The notes beneath the pieces were generated by a model. It ran no database searches and was not told the origin of the DNA. It saw only the letters and a program-made list of their open reading frames with translations. The translations under genes and the position numbers were made by a program. Positions 1-8,022 of a DNA stretch of 64,000 nt are shown here, piece by piece; positions within the stretch are counted from its first letter, which is position 1, and the number at the start of each line of letters is the position of its first letter. Location of the stretch: assembly GCA_021325375.1 (NCBI GenBank), contig JAJPHG010000024.1:186001-250000 (forward strand), in the 5' to 3' direction. This stretch comes from Alphaproteobacteria bacterium (GTDB lineage Bacteria > Pseudomonadota > Alphaproteobacteria > Micropepsales > Micropepsaceae).

Positions 1-269
1 TGCACGCGGACGGCATGCCGCGCACCTATTGGTCGGTGTCGGCCTTCGACGCGCACACGGACAATTTCACCGTCCTCGACGACCGCCACGCGCGGGGCGG
101 CGCGTTCGACGTCACGCTCGCGGGGCCGGACGCCGTGGCGCATCCCGGCGACATCCGCTCGCCGACCGCGCGCGGCGTCATCCTGGTGCGCACGCTGATC
201 GAGAGTGAGGCACGTCTCGCCGCCATCGATGCGGCACGGCGCGGCGCGCGGTGCGAAGCGGCGAGATAG
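1..269 (+). CDS. DUF1254-type protein, C-terminal part (5' end outside window)
   Basis: The frame is open from the window edge and ends at TAG 267-269. The visible residues contain RTYWSVSAFDAHTD and later IRSPTARGVILVRTLIE. These resemble the DUF1254 core, which usually reads RYYSLQLLDAYTN, then IRSPTNTVWLIGRTL. In this family the domain can stand alone as a protein of about 180 residues, often beside a DUF1214 gene; here the frame ends soon after the core, which suits the short form. An in-frame ATG at 15 is probably internal. No catalytic function is known to me for the family. The assignment rests on these motif matches only. Confidence 0.55.
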   Translation, partial: HADGMPRTYWSVSAFDAHTDNFTVLDDRHARGGAFDVTLAGPDAVAHPGDIRSPTARGVILVRTLIESEARLAAIDAARRGARCEAAR

Positions 270-288
270 TACCTACTCAACCCATCAC

Positions 289-492
289 CATGGCCGGGCC
301 TGACCCGGCCACCCAGCCAGCGAGCGTCAGCGAGCGAAATGAATCAGAGATATCACGCGGAGACGCGGAGGACGCGGAGAAGAAAAAGAGCCCCGCGTCC
401 TCCGCGACTCCGCGTGAATCCTCTTGTGCCCGCGCCGATACGCTGTCGCTATCGGCCGGGCGCGCTGGGTGGCCGGGTCGAGCCCGGCCATG
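289..492. repeat. Three-hairpin palindromic element, copy 1 (variant arms)
   Basis: The outer arms begin CATGGCCGGGCCTGACCCGG and end with the matching inverted sequence ending CCGGCCATG; both are followed inward by CACCCAGC. Inside is a long inverted repeat starting CACGCGGAGACGCGGAG (about 356) and returning as CCGCGTGA (about 415). The arrangement is the same as at 13469, 30372, 49102 and 62854, but the arm sequence differs (GGCCGGGC in place of GGCCCGCG). It fills the gap between the DUF1254-type gene and the ABC binding protein. Short ORFs across it are artefacts of the palindrome. Confidence 0.8.
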
Positions 493-545
493 GATAGACA
501 AACCCTGCAAACTCATGCATTTCGAACGGCCCTGGAGGACCTGAC

Positions 546-1562
546 ATGAAACGTCCGACGCTCGCGCTCTGCCTTGCGCTCGCAGCCCTGCCCGCGCGGG
601 CGGCGACCTCCGTCACCTTCGTCACCGACTGGAAGGCGCAGGCCGAGCATGGCGGCTTCTACGAGGCGCTCACGGAGGGGCTCTATGCCAAGCGCGGCTT
701 GAACGTGCGCATCGTCCAGGGCGGGCCGAGCGTGAACGTGCCGCAGCTTCTCGCCGGGGGCGTTGCGGATTTCGGCATCGGCTCGAACGACTTCATCGCG
801 CTCAACATCGTCGCGGCCGGCGCGCCGGTGAAGGCGGTGGCCGCGATCTTCCAGAAGGACCCGCAGGTCCTCATCACCCATCCGCGCGCCGACGTGAAGG
901 GGCTGAAGGACATGAAGGCCAAGCCGATCATGATCGCCGACGCCTCGCGCGCCGCGTTCTGGCCGTGGCTCAAGGCCCGGTACGGCTACGACGACGGGCA
1001 GATCCGCAAATACACCTTCAACCTCGCGCCGTTCCTCGTCGACAAAAGCGCGATCCAGGAAGGCTATCTCACCAGCGAGCCCTACACGATCGAGAAGCAG
1101 GCGCATTTCAAGCCGCAGGTCTTCCTGCTCGCCGACAACGGCTATCCCGGCACCGCCAACCTCGTGCTCGCGACGCGCAAGATGATCGATGCCAAGCCGC
1201 AGGTGGTGCAGGATTTCGTCGACGCCTCGATCCTGGGCTGGACGCATTATCTCTACGGCAACCCCGCGCCCGCCAACGCGCTCATCAGCCGCGACAACCC
1301 GGAGATGACCGGCGACGTCATCGCCCAGGCGATCGCCAAGATGAAGGCTTACGACATCCTCGAGCCCAAGGGGCTGAAGCTGCACACCATCGGCGACATG
1401 AGCGACGCGCGCTGGAAGGCTTTCTTCGACACGATGGCGTCCGAGGGCCTCTATCCCAAGACGCTGGCATGGCGCGACGCCTACACGCTCGATTTCCTGC
1501 AGGGCCTCATCAACAACGGCAAGGACGTGGGCCACGTGGATTTCGTGATGGAGAAGAAGTAG
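546..1562 (+). CDS. ABC transporter substrate-binding protein, NMT1/SsuA/ThiY type
   Basis: A 338-residue periplasmic binding protein. It has a signal peptide of about 20 residues ending ARA. The start of the mature protein (VTFVTDWKAQAEHGGFYEAL) is typical of NMT1/THI5-like proteins, which bind thiamine precursors, sulfonates or nitrate-like ligands. KRGLNVRIVQGG and the GVADFGIGSNDFI segment are further family features. The ATPase (1997) and permease (3370) of the same importer type lie downstream on the same strand, so the three should form one system. The ligand cannot be told from sequence; a pyrimidine or other small organic ligand is a guess. A GIY-YIG element separates this gene from the ATPase. 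Confidence 0.85.
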   Translation: MKRPTLALCLALAALPARAATSVTFVTDWKAQAEHGGFYEALTEGLYAKRGLNVRIVQGGPSVNVPQLLAGGVADFGIGSNDFIALNIVAAGAPVKAVAAIFQKDPQVLITHPRADVKGLKDMKAKPIMIADASRAAFWPWLKARYGYDDGQIRKYTFNLAPFLVDKSAIQEGYLTSEPYTIEKQAHFKPQVFLLADNGYPGTANLVLATRKMIDAKPQVVQDFVDASILGWTHYLYGNPAPANALISRDNPEMTGDVIAQAIAKMKAYDILEPKGLKLHTIGDMSDARWKAFFDTMASEGLYPKTLAWRDAYTLDFLQGLINNGKDVGHVDFVMEKK

Positions 1563-1601
1563 GGGCGATTGCGCTCTCGGTGCTTATAACCTACCGTAAG
1601 T

Positions 1602-1976
1602 GTCATGGCCCGCGAATGCGGGCCACCCAGATGACGCTTGCGCAACTCGAGGACTTATTACGTCTACATTCTCGCAAGCGGACGCAACGGCACGCTCTAT
1701 ATCGGCGTGACAAACGACTTGGCCCGCCGCGTCTGGGAGCATCGCGAAGGGTTGGTGCCCGGCTTCACCAGAAAATACGGCATCAAACGGCTCGTCTATT
1801 TCGAGGCTTTCAGCGATATCCAATCTGCCATTGCACGGGAGACGCGCTTGAAGAAATATAAGCGCGAGTGGAAGATGAACCTCATTCAGGCGAGCAATGT
1901 CGAATGGCGGGATTTATACCGCGCGATAGTCGCCTGAGCGGTGTCACCTGGGTGGCCCGCATTCGCGGGCCATGAC
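1602..1976 (+). mobile_element. GIY-YIG element with 34-bp terminal inverted repeats
   Basis: The left end (1602-1635) and right end (1943-1976) are inverted copies identical at 33 of 34 positions; the only difference is an A/G after CACCCAG. Each end starts GTCATGGCCCGCGAATGCGG and is itself a hairpin, because GGCCCGC pairs with GCGGGCC. The GIY-YIG gene starts 2 nt inside the left end and stops 5 nt before the right end, so the unit is end-gene-end with almost no spare DNA. The flanks could be read as AAGT/AAGT, but other copies show no matching duplication, so I do not claim a target duplication. It lies between two genes of one ABC importer. Confidence 0.8.
1638..1937 (+). CDS. Small GIY-YIG nuclease inside palindromic element
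   Basis: A 99-residue single-domain GIY-YIG endonuclease. YVYIL at 8-12 and LYIGVT at 20-25 are the GIY and YIG strands. Arg30/31 in ARRVWEH and Glu68 in ARETRLKKYK match the conserved catalytic Arg and metal-binding Glu. The family cleaves DNA or branched structures; small forms like this (YhbQ-like) are mostly uncharacterised. The only usable start is TTG 1638, and no Shine-Dalgarno sequence precedes it, because the upstream DNA is the terminal palindrome. A nine-codon ORF from ATG 1605 ends at TGA 1632-1634, 3 nt before this start, so reinitiation is possible. Its close fit between inverted ends suggests it acts on the element, which is inference. Confidence 0.85.
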   Translation: MRNSRTYYVYILASGRNGTLYIGVTNDLARRVWEHREGLVPGFTRKYGIKRLVYFEAFSDIQSAIARETRLKKYKREWKMNLIQASNVEWRDLYRAIVA

Positions 1977-1996
1977 AAGTTTTGTTTGCTGGATAA

Positions 1997-2764
1997 ATGA
2001 CACTCCCCCTCCTCACCCTCCGCGCCGTGTCCAAGCGCTTCGACAATGGGGTCGAGGCGGTCGGGCGCGTCGATCTGGAGGCGCAGGAGGGCGAGTTCGT
2101 GTCGCTGGTGGGGCCGTCGGGATGCGGCAAGTCGACGGCGCTGCGCATCATCGCGGGCCTCGTGGCGCCCAGCGCGGGCATGGTCGAATTCCCTTGCGGC
2201 AGGCCCGAGCTCGGCTTCGTCTTCCAGGACCCGACGCTGATGCCCTGGGCGGACGCGGCCACCAACGCGCGCCTGCCGCTCGACCTCAAAGGCGTGGCGC
2301 GCGCGCAGGCGCAGGCGCGCGCGCTGCGCGCGCTGCATCGCGTGGGGCTCGAGGGCTTCGAGAAGGCGTACCCGCGCGAGCTTTCGGGCGGCATGCGGAT
2401 GCGCGTCTCCATCGCGCGCGCCATCGCCTCGGAGCCGAAGCTGCTCTTGATGGACGAACCCTTCGCGGCGCTGGACGAGCTGTCGCGCCAGGCGTTGAAC
2501 GACGACCTTCTCAAGCTGGCGCGCGAGGACGGCATCACCGTGCTCTTCGTCACCCACAGCGTGTTCGAGAGCGCCTATCTCTCCTCGCGCGTCGTGGTGA
2601 TGACCCCGCGTCCCGGACGCGTCGCGGCCGAGGTGCTTCTCAGCCCCCCGGCCGCGAGCCGCGACGTCTCATGGCGCATGACGCCCGACTTCGCCGACGG
2701 CGCGCGCCGCGTGTCGGACGCGCTCAAAAGCGCGATGCAGGCGGCTCAGGGGCCCGGGCCCTGA
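1997..2764 (+). CDS. ABC transporter ATPase (nitrate/sulfonate/thiamine-precursor type)
   Basis: A 255-residue ATPase that drives the importer. It has Walker [10 protein letters not shown] (39-47), Q-loop Gln77 in [10 protein letters not shown], signature LSGGM (129-133), Walker B LLLMDEP (149-155) and H-loop His187. The [10 protein letters not shown] stretch and overall length match the SsuB/TauB/ThiZ group. ATG 1997 begins 20 nt after the right end of the GIY-YIG element, so any transcript from the binding-protein gene must pass through that element. The 3' end overlaps the last 19 nt of the convergent gene at 2746. It belongs with the binding protein at 546 and the permease at 3370. Confidence 0.9.
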   Translation: MTLPLLTLRAVSKRFDNGVEAVGRVDLEAQEGEFVSLVGPSGCGKSTALRIIAGLVAPSAGMVEFPCGRPELGFVFQDPTLMPWADAATNARLPLDLKGVARAQAQARALRALHRVGLEGFEKAYPRELSGGMRMRVSIARAIASEPKLLLMDEPFAALDELSRQALNDDLLKLAREDGITVLFVTHSVFESAYLSSRVVVMTPRPGRVAAEVLLSPPAASRDVSWRMTPDFADGARRVSDALKSAMQAAQGPGP

Positions 2765-3249
2765 TAATAGGCCGTGCCGCCCTCGACAAAGGGCTGCAGG
2801 GGGTTTGGGCAACCCCCGACCGCGGTTCGCGTCACAAGCGAGAATTGAAAGCCATGCGCCAGCGGCGGGCTGTCGTCGTCGATCGAATTGAGCGAGATGG
2901 CATAGGCCGGACAGGTGGTGGTGATATGGAACTCGCCCATCCCGTCGCCGGGGGAATTGTTGATGAAATACGTGCCGCCAAGACCGGTCGAGCTGATCGT
3001 GCCGTTGTTGTCGTTCGTCTCTCCGGAGTGGCCGAACGCCGTGTTGTGGGTGATGGCGCCCACGCCGTCGAAGCACAGAGTGCCGACCGTCTCATGGTTG
3101 CGCTGCGGCAATTCCGTATCGACCGTGGTGGCGCTGAAGCTGTAGCACCCTCTGAGTTGCGCCGCGGTCCACGGGTGCGCGTGGGACGGTGCGGTCGCGG
3201 CCAAACCCGCGAACAGCGCCAAGCTCAAAATCCCGAAGACTTTTTTCAT
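2746..3249 (-). CDS. Secreted protein of unknown function
   Basis: A 167-residue protein with a clear signal peptide ([24 protein letters not shown]). The mature part starts at about [14 protein letters not shown], a style common in secreted proteins whose first domain begins xxLxGxYxF. It is rich in Gly, Thr and Asn and has four Cys, which could form disulfides in the periplasm. I recognise no enzyme motif. It sits on the opposite strand between the ATPase and permease of one ABC importer, so it is probably a later insertion into that operon. ATG 3249 is the only sensible start because the signal peptide follows directly. Confidence 0.7.
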   Translation of the reverse strand: MKKVFGILSLALFAGLAATAPSHAHPWTAAQLRGCYSFSATTVDTELPQRNHETVGTLCFDGVGAITHNTAFGHSGETNDNNGTISSTGLGGTYFINNSPGDGMGEFHITTTCPAYAISLNSIDDDSPPLAHGFQFSLVTRTAVGGCPNPLQPFVEGGTAYYQGPGP

Positions 3250-3369
3250 CCATGCCCTCCCGCATAGCTGTCACGGATATGTCATTAAACGATAAGTTGA
3301 ATTCTTGTCAACCTTTTGCGGCCGCCGGCCGCCTGCGATATTGAGGCGAGGCCCCTTTCGGAAACGACC

Positions 3370-4155
3370 GTGCGCTCCACGCTCCGCTATCTTCTTCCTG
3401 CCCTTGTCGGCATCGCGGCGCTGGCGCTGTGGGAGTTCCTGGTCAGGCATTACGCCATCGCCGAGTTCGTGCTGCCGGCGCCGAGCGCGATCGCGCGCGC
3501 GTTGGCCGGGAACTTCACCTCGCTGCTGGGCTCGCTGCTGGTCACGCTCAAGATCACCTGGACCGCCTATCTCATCGCGCTCGCGGGCGGGCTCCTGCTC
3601 GCGATCCTGTTCTCGCAGAGCCGCGCGGCCGAGATGGCGCTCTATCCCTATGCGGTGATCCTGCAGGTGACGCCGGTCGTCGCCATCGCGCCGTTGATCC
3701 TGATCTGGACCGGCTTCGATCATGTCGAGCGCGCGGCGACGGTGATCGCGCTGATCGTGGCGTTCTTCCCGATCCTGTCGAACGCGACGCTGGGGCTGCG
3801 CTCGGTCGACCCCGGCCTCGCCGATCTCTTCCGCCTCTACGGCGCGTCGCGCTGGCAGGTCTTGTGGCGGCTTCAGTTGCCCGGCGCGCTGCCCTTCATC
3901 CTGGCAGGCTCGAAGATCGCAGGCGGCCTTGCGCTCATCGGCGCGGTGGTGGCCGAGTTCGCCGCGGGCTCCGGAACCTCGACCGGGCTCGCCTGGCGCA
4001 TCACCGAGGCCGGCTTCCAGCTTCAGATCGCCAAGATGTTCGCGGCACTCGCGCTGCTCTCTGTCGCCGGCATCGCGAATTTCTACGCGCTCACCTTCGT
4101 CGAATGGCTCCTGCTGCACCGCTGGCACGAAAGCGCGGTCAAGCGGGAGGCGTGA
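3370..4155 (+). CDS. ABC transporter permease, nitrate/sulfonate type
   Basis: An integral membrane permease of about 261 residues with five or six hydrophobic segments. It carries the BPD-type cytoplasmic EAA-like loop around LFRLYGASRWQVLWRLQLPGALPFILAGSKIAGGLALIGAVVAEF, which docks the ATPase. This loop is characteristic of the SsuC/TauC/ThiX family. GTG 3370 is chosen because the first membrane segment (YLLPALVGIAALALWEFL) follows at once; a TTG at 3316 would add 18 unlikely residues. It completes the importer begun at 546 and 1997 but is separated from them by the opposite-strand gene at 2746. Confidence 0.88.
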   Translation: MRSTLRYLLPALVGIAALALWEFLVRHYAIAEFVLPAPSAIARALAGNFTSLLGSLLVTLKITWTAYLIALAGGLLLAILFSQSRAAEMALYPYAVILQVTPVVAIAPLILIWTGFDHVERAATVIALIVAFFPILSNATLGLRSVDPGLADLFRLYGASRWQVLWRLQLPGALPFILAGSKIAGGLALIGAVVAEFAAGSGTSTGLAWRITEAGFQLQIAKMFAALALLSVAGIANFYALTFVEWLLLHRWHESAVKREA

Positions 4156-4167
4156 ACGGGGCCGCCG

Positions 4168-5862
4168 TCACTCGGCCTGCGAGTAGCTCCAGGAATCGAT
4201 GAGTTCTTCTGGCACTCTGGATTGCGAACACCGATAGCCGGGAGCCTGCCTGTGGCGTGACGCGGGATCGGCATTGGCCAGTCCGGCCTTGTCCAGAATA
4301 CGCGCGGTCGCGGGTAGGGCCTTCCAAAAAGGCTGCGCAAGCGTGCTGGCGAATCCGCGACGCGCCCAGCCGTTGATCTCATTCGCGGCACCCAGCAACA
4401 CGATTGTGCTTGAGCCGGATCGGTTCACCTCGTGATCCGAACCGAAGTCGAACCAAACATGTTTCGCCGATCGCCAATAATTGTCGAAATGTCCGACGGC
4501 GGTTTCCCGCCAGAACTCGTCAAAAAACGTCGGATACTCGTCCAGAACTCCGCCATGGTCCTTGAGATGCGAAGTGAGCCGCTCTTTGTCGTAGGTGAAG
4601 TCCACGCCCATCGCAAAGCCATCCATCTTCGTATGTGCGTCCGCTCTCGCCATCGCCACAGCTGGGAATCGGAATTCGATGTCACCGGCGGCAGGGGTCT
4701 GATAGGGCCCGTTAAACGTCGCTTTGACGTAACCAAGCGGCAAATCGGTGAGATTTGCGCCGTTTAGCGTCGCACATTCCAGGGAGGGATAGGGATAGTA
4801 GTAGCGCGGATGGGTGGTCATGACCCATCGATCTTCAACCTGACTGAGGTCCGCGCCGCTCAAGTCACTGTCGAAGAAGATCGCTCCCGCAATATCCGCG
4901 TTCGCGAACGTACTTCCGCGCAGGTTCATATGCGCGAAATTGGCACCACTAAGGAACGCCCTGTCGAAGTGCTGCCCGCTCAGATCACGCGCCGCGGTGA
5001 AAACACAACCGGGGCAATAGATTCCACGCCAGTCCTTCGAAGGGTTTCTTGCGCCCGACCCGATGAGCAGTTCCAGAATCTTGATGATGTCATTGAGCGC
5101 GAACGAATCGCTATCTGTCGTATCCTTCGCAGGGAACAGATCCTCGACCTCGAGATTTTCGAGCTGCAATGCCTGCGAGAAATTGAGCGCCCGCCATTCG
5201 GCCTTGCCGAGTTCCTCGGGCACAGTCTTGACGGGCTTGCCGAGAAGACTCGCATACAGCACGCGCTCCGCCTGACCGTTGGAAGCGAGCTTGCTGTTGA
5301 CGTATTCCTCGGTCAGGCTTCTGTCGATCTCGACGGCCGAACGAAGCGCCTCATCCTTGGCGTTTTGACCCACGCTTGCGGCATCGGAAACGGCATCAAG
5401 GATTGCTTGCCGGACCTCGAACGACGGTTCGTGAACGATGGCGATGATAAGGTGTTGAAGCGCTTCGGTTTGATGACTCTCGCTTCGGTCTCGCAACAAG
5501 AGGCGCAACCCGGCCACACCAGTCAGCCGTTCTCCGACGTTTGCCCGATCGGCAAGATGGCTCAACGCTTTGTCGAAGCGCTCTGCAGCAAGGTTGTCTT
5601 CCGCTTGGCGGGCTTGGCTTTCGGCGGCTTCCTGCGAGGCGCGAAGCTGGGACTGGCCCATGAATAGCGTCACGGCAATGCCGATGAGAGCGACGAATAC
5701 CGACCCGGCCTTGAGCCAATCCAGCGCGATACCCGTAGCGGTCAGTTGATGCTCGGCCAGCTTCTTGTCGAGCGTCAATTTCTCGATCTCCAGATCGAGC
5801 TTTCTCAGGCGCGCCCTCGCTTCGACTTCGGCAAGGTCGTCGTCGCCGTCCGCCACCGTCAT
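4168..5862 (-). CDS. Membrane-anchored pentapeptide-repeat protein
   Basis: A 564-residue protein. It starts with a charged coiled-coil stretch (about 10-40), then one membrane segment (49-69, WLKAGSVFVALIGIAVTLFMG) and another helical charged stretch. A helical middle domain follows. In the C-terminal half are pentapeptide repeats (FDRAFLSGANFAHMNLRGS and ATLNGANLTDL style), which fold as a right-handed beta-helix. Function is unknown; such proteins are often scaffolds. ATG 5862 overlaps the TGA of the upstream S9 peptidase gene (ATGA), so the two are translationally coupled. Codon use and base content look less GC-rich than the neighbours, which may mean transfer. A longer frame upstream is only the shadow of the peptidase gene. 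Confidence 0.75.
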   Translation of the reverse strand: MTVADGDDDLAEVEARARLRKLDLEIEKLTLDKKLAEHQLTATGIALDWLKAGSVFVALIGIAVTLFMGQSQLRASQEAAESQARQAEDNLAAERFDKALSHLADRANVGERLTGVAGLRLLLRDRSESHQTEALQHLIIAIVHEPSFEVRQAILDAVSDAASVGQNAKDEALRSAVEIDRSLTEEYVNSKLASNGQAERVLYASLLGKPVKTVPEELGKAEWRALNFSQALQLENLEVEDLFPAKDTTDSDSFALNDIIKILELLIGSGARNPSKDWRGIYCPGCVFTAARDLSGQHFDRAFLSGANFAHMNLRGSTFANADIAGAIFFDSDLSGADLSQVEDRWVMTTHPRYYYPYPSLECATLNGANLTDLPLGYVKATFNGPYQTPAAGDIEFRFPAVAMARADAHTKMDGFAMGVDFTYDKERLTSHLKDHGGVLDEYPTFFDEFWRETAVGHFDNYWRSAKHVWFDFGSDHEVNRSGSSTIVLLGAANEINGWARRGFASTLAQPFWKALPATARILDKAGLANADPASRHRQAPGYRCSQSRVPEELIDSWSYSQAE

Positions 5863-7871
5863 TTCCCTTTCAGGTGCTTGGCGATCCAGTCCACGTCGCG
5901 CTTGAGGCGGTCTTTCAGGTCGCTGGGCTGGGTCAGGCCGTGATACTGGCCGGGATAGACGATGAGCTGGGTCTCTAGCCCCAAGCTCTTCACCGACTGG
6001 TACATCTGCTCGACGTTGAGCAGCGGCACGTTGAAATCCTTGGTGCCGCCCATGAACAGCACCGGGGTCTTGATCCTGTCGGCGTGGAGATAGGGGAACG
6101 AGATCTTCATCCAGGTGGACGTGTTCTTCCACGGCACGCCCAGCTCCGCCTCGTAGTCGCGCACGTACTCGTCGGTGCCGTAGCCCGCCAGGATGTTGGA
6201 GATCGAGGCGCCGCTCATCGCGCATTTGAAGCGCGTGTCCTGGGCGATGATGTAGTTCGTCGACATGCCGCCATAGGACCAGCCCTCGACGCAGAGCCGC
6301 GCCGGATCGGCCAAGCCCCGCGCCACCGCGTCGTCGACCGAGGCGAGATCGTCCTTGGCGTCCCTGTTGCCCCAATCGGCATAGATCGCGCTCGAATACG
6401 CCTCGCCCCGGCCCGAGCTGCCGCGCGGATTGGGCGTGATCACGTCATAGCCCTGCGCCGCGAAATACTGGACGTCGAAATCCCACGACAGGTCCCATTG
6501 CGACACAGGTCCTCCGTGCACGGATAGAACCGCGGGGTGCCGCCCCGGCCCCGATGGCGGGGTCGTGACGGTGCCGTGCACCTCGGCGCCGTCCTTGTTG
6601 TGGAACGCGGTCTCGATCACCCGGCCGAGCCTGACGTCCTTGAGCCAGTCGTTCTGGCGGCTGAGCTGGCGCAGAGCGGCGCCCTCGACGGCATAGATCT
6701 CCGACGGCGCAAGCGGCGTGCCCAGCAGCACCGCCTCATGGCCGTGCGACACGGAATGCGCGAAGATCACGTTGCGTCCGCCCGCGACGCGCTCGACCGC
6801 GCCGCCGCCCGACGGCACGCGCGCCAGATACTGCGCGCGGTCGTCCTCGACGATGAACTCGAGGCTCTTTGCGTCCGCCGACCAGACCGGGTTCATCACA
6901 TTGCGGTCGAGCGCGGCGGTCAGCACCCTTGGCGCGCCGCCTGCTGTGGGCACGACGGCCAGATGATGCACCGCGTATTCGATCAGCTTGAGCGGCCCGC
7001 CCTGGAGATAGGCCACGTATTTCCCGTCGGGGCTGAAGGCGGGATAGCTCGTCCAGTCGGGATGGTTGTCCGGGCCCGCGAAGGTGGTGAGCGCGCGGGG
7101 CTTGGCGTTCTCCTGCGCGGCGGCGACATAGACGTCGAAATTGTCGTCGCGGTCGAAATCGGCGCGCGCGCGCTTGGAGACGAAGGCGATCCATTTGCCG
7201 TCCGGCGACCACGCCGGCTGGTATTCGTTGAAGTCGCCCGCCACGACGCGCACCGCCTTGCGGCTGGCGATATCGAAGATGTAGAGGTGCTTGCGCTCCT
7301 TGCCCTGATAGCCGGTGACGTCTTCCTTGAAATAGAAGCGGTCGATGACGATGGGCTTGGGGTTGCCGCTGTCCTTGTCTTTGGCGTCCGGCTTGGCGTC
7401 CTCGACGATGAGCGCGAGCTTCCTGCCGTCGGGCGACCAGACGAGATCGTCGACCGCGCCCTTGAGGCTGGTCAGCTTCGTCGCCTCGCCGCCGGCGCGG
7501 TCCATCAGCCAGACCTGATCGGTCGCGGCGTCGTCCTTCTCGTCCTCGCCCTCGCCACGGTCGGAGAGGAAGGCGAGCCAGCGCCCGTCGGGGCTGAAGC
7601 GCGGCGCGCTCTCGCTCTCCTGGCCGCGGCCGGTCATCGCGAGCGTGCGCTTGCCGTCCCAGCTCGTCATCCAGACATGCGAATAGGTCTCGTCGGCCTT
7701 CGCATCCATCTGCGAGACCTCATAGGCGACCCAGTTCCCGTCCGGCGACACTTGCGGATCGGAGACGTCGCGCTCCTTGAACATGTCGTCGAGCGCGAGC
7801 GGCCGCGCGGCGAGTGCGGGCGCGGCGGCGCACACGAACGCCAGTCCAAGCAGAATCTGTCTACGGATCAT
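5859..7871 (-). CDS. S9 family prolyl oligopeptidase-like serine peptidase
   Basis: A 670-residue exported peptidase. The signal peptide is MIRRQILLGLAFVCAAAPALA. The N-terminal two thirds contain WD40/TolB-like propeller repeats, with SPDGKWIAF-type strands recurring (e.g. SPDGNWVAYEV, SPDGRWLAFLS). The C-terminal alpha/beta hydrolase domain has the nucleophile in GWSYGG (Ser532), Asp612 in GGTKDFNVP and His644 in GQYHGL. This is the architecture of DPP4-like and acylaminoacyl peptidases, which trim peptides in the periplasm. ATG 7871 is preceded by GAGGGG at good spacing. It is followed by the pentapeptide gene with a 4-nt overlap. Confidence 0.9.
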   Translation of the reverse strand: MIRRQILLGLAFVCAAAPALAARPLALDDMFKERDVSDPQVSPDGNWVAYEVSQMDAKADETYSHVWMTSWDGKRTLAMTGRGQESESAPRFSPDGRWLAFLSDRGEGEDEKDDAATDQVWLMDRAGGEATKLTSLKGAVDDLVWSPDGRKLALIVEDAKPDAKDKDSGNPKPIVIDRFYFKEDVTGYQGKERKHLYIFDIASRKAVRVVAGDFNEYQPAWSPDGKWIAFVSKRARADFDRDDNFDVYVAAAQENAKPRALTTFAGPDNHPDWTSYPAFSPDGKYVAYLQGGPLKLIEYAVHHLAVVPTAGGAPRVLTAALDRNVMNPVWSADAKSLEFIVEDDRAQYLARVPSGGGAVERVAGGRNVIFAHSVSHGHEAVLLGTPLAPSEIYAVEGAALRQLSRQNDWLKDVRLGRVIETAFHNKDGAEVHGTVTTPPSGPGRHPAVLSVHGGPVSQWDLSWDFDVQYFAAQGYDVITPNPRGSSGRGEAYSSAIYADWGNRDAKDDLASVDDAVARGLADPARLCVEGWSYGGMSTNYIIAQDTRFKCAMSGASISNILAGYGTDEYVRDYEAELGVPWKNTSTWMKISFPYLHADRIKTPVLFMGGTKDFNVPLLNVEQMYQSVKSLGLETQLIVYPGQYHGLTQPSDLKDRLKRDVDWIAKHLKGK

Positions 7872-7912
7872 GATCGCCCCTCGCCCTCGATTTTAGAAAC
7901 TCAATATAGAAC

Positions 7913-8022
7913 CCTCCCTCGCCCCCGCGAAGCGGGGGAGAGGGCCGGGGTGAGGGGGTCGTGCAGCGTGCAAGCTGATAGACCCCCTCACCCTAACCCT
8001 CTCCCCCTAGGGGGGAGAGGGA
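7913..8022. repeat. Palindromic repeat, GAGGGGGTC/GACCCCCTC family, copy A
   Basis: An inverted repeat of about 110 bp. A hairpin of CCCCCGCGAAGCGGGGG type is followed by GGCCGGGGTGAGGGGGTC, a 20-nt loop starting GTGCAGCG, then GACCCCCTCACCCTAACCCT and a second hairpin CCCCCTAGGGGGG. A second copy with the same core lies at 16313-16418. It sits between the S9 peptidase promoter and the end of the MFS gene, whose last codons and stop (8007) lie inside it. It may act as a terminator in both directions. Confidence 0.75.

Noticed and set aside
251-544. Short ORFs inside the palindromic element (also at 13497, 30401 and 62852)
   Set aside because: Near-identical peptides such as HAETRSRGG arise from the repeats on both strands; no ribosome sites.
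1598-1980. Target-site duplication AAGT around the GIY-YIG element
   Set aside because: The outer T and A belong to the conserved ends in most copies, and no other copy shows a matching direct repeat.
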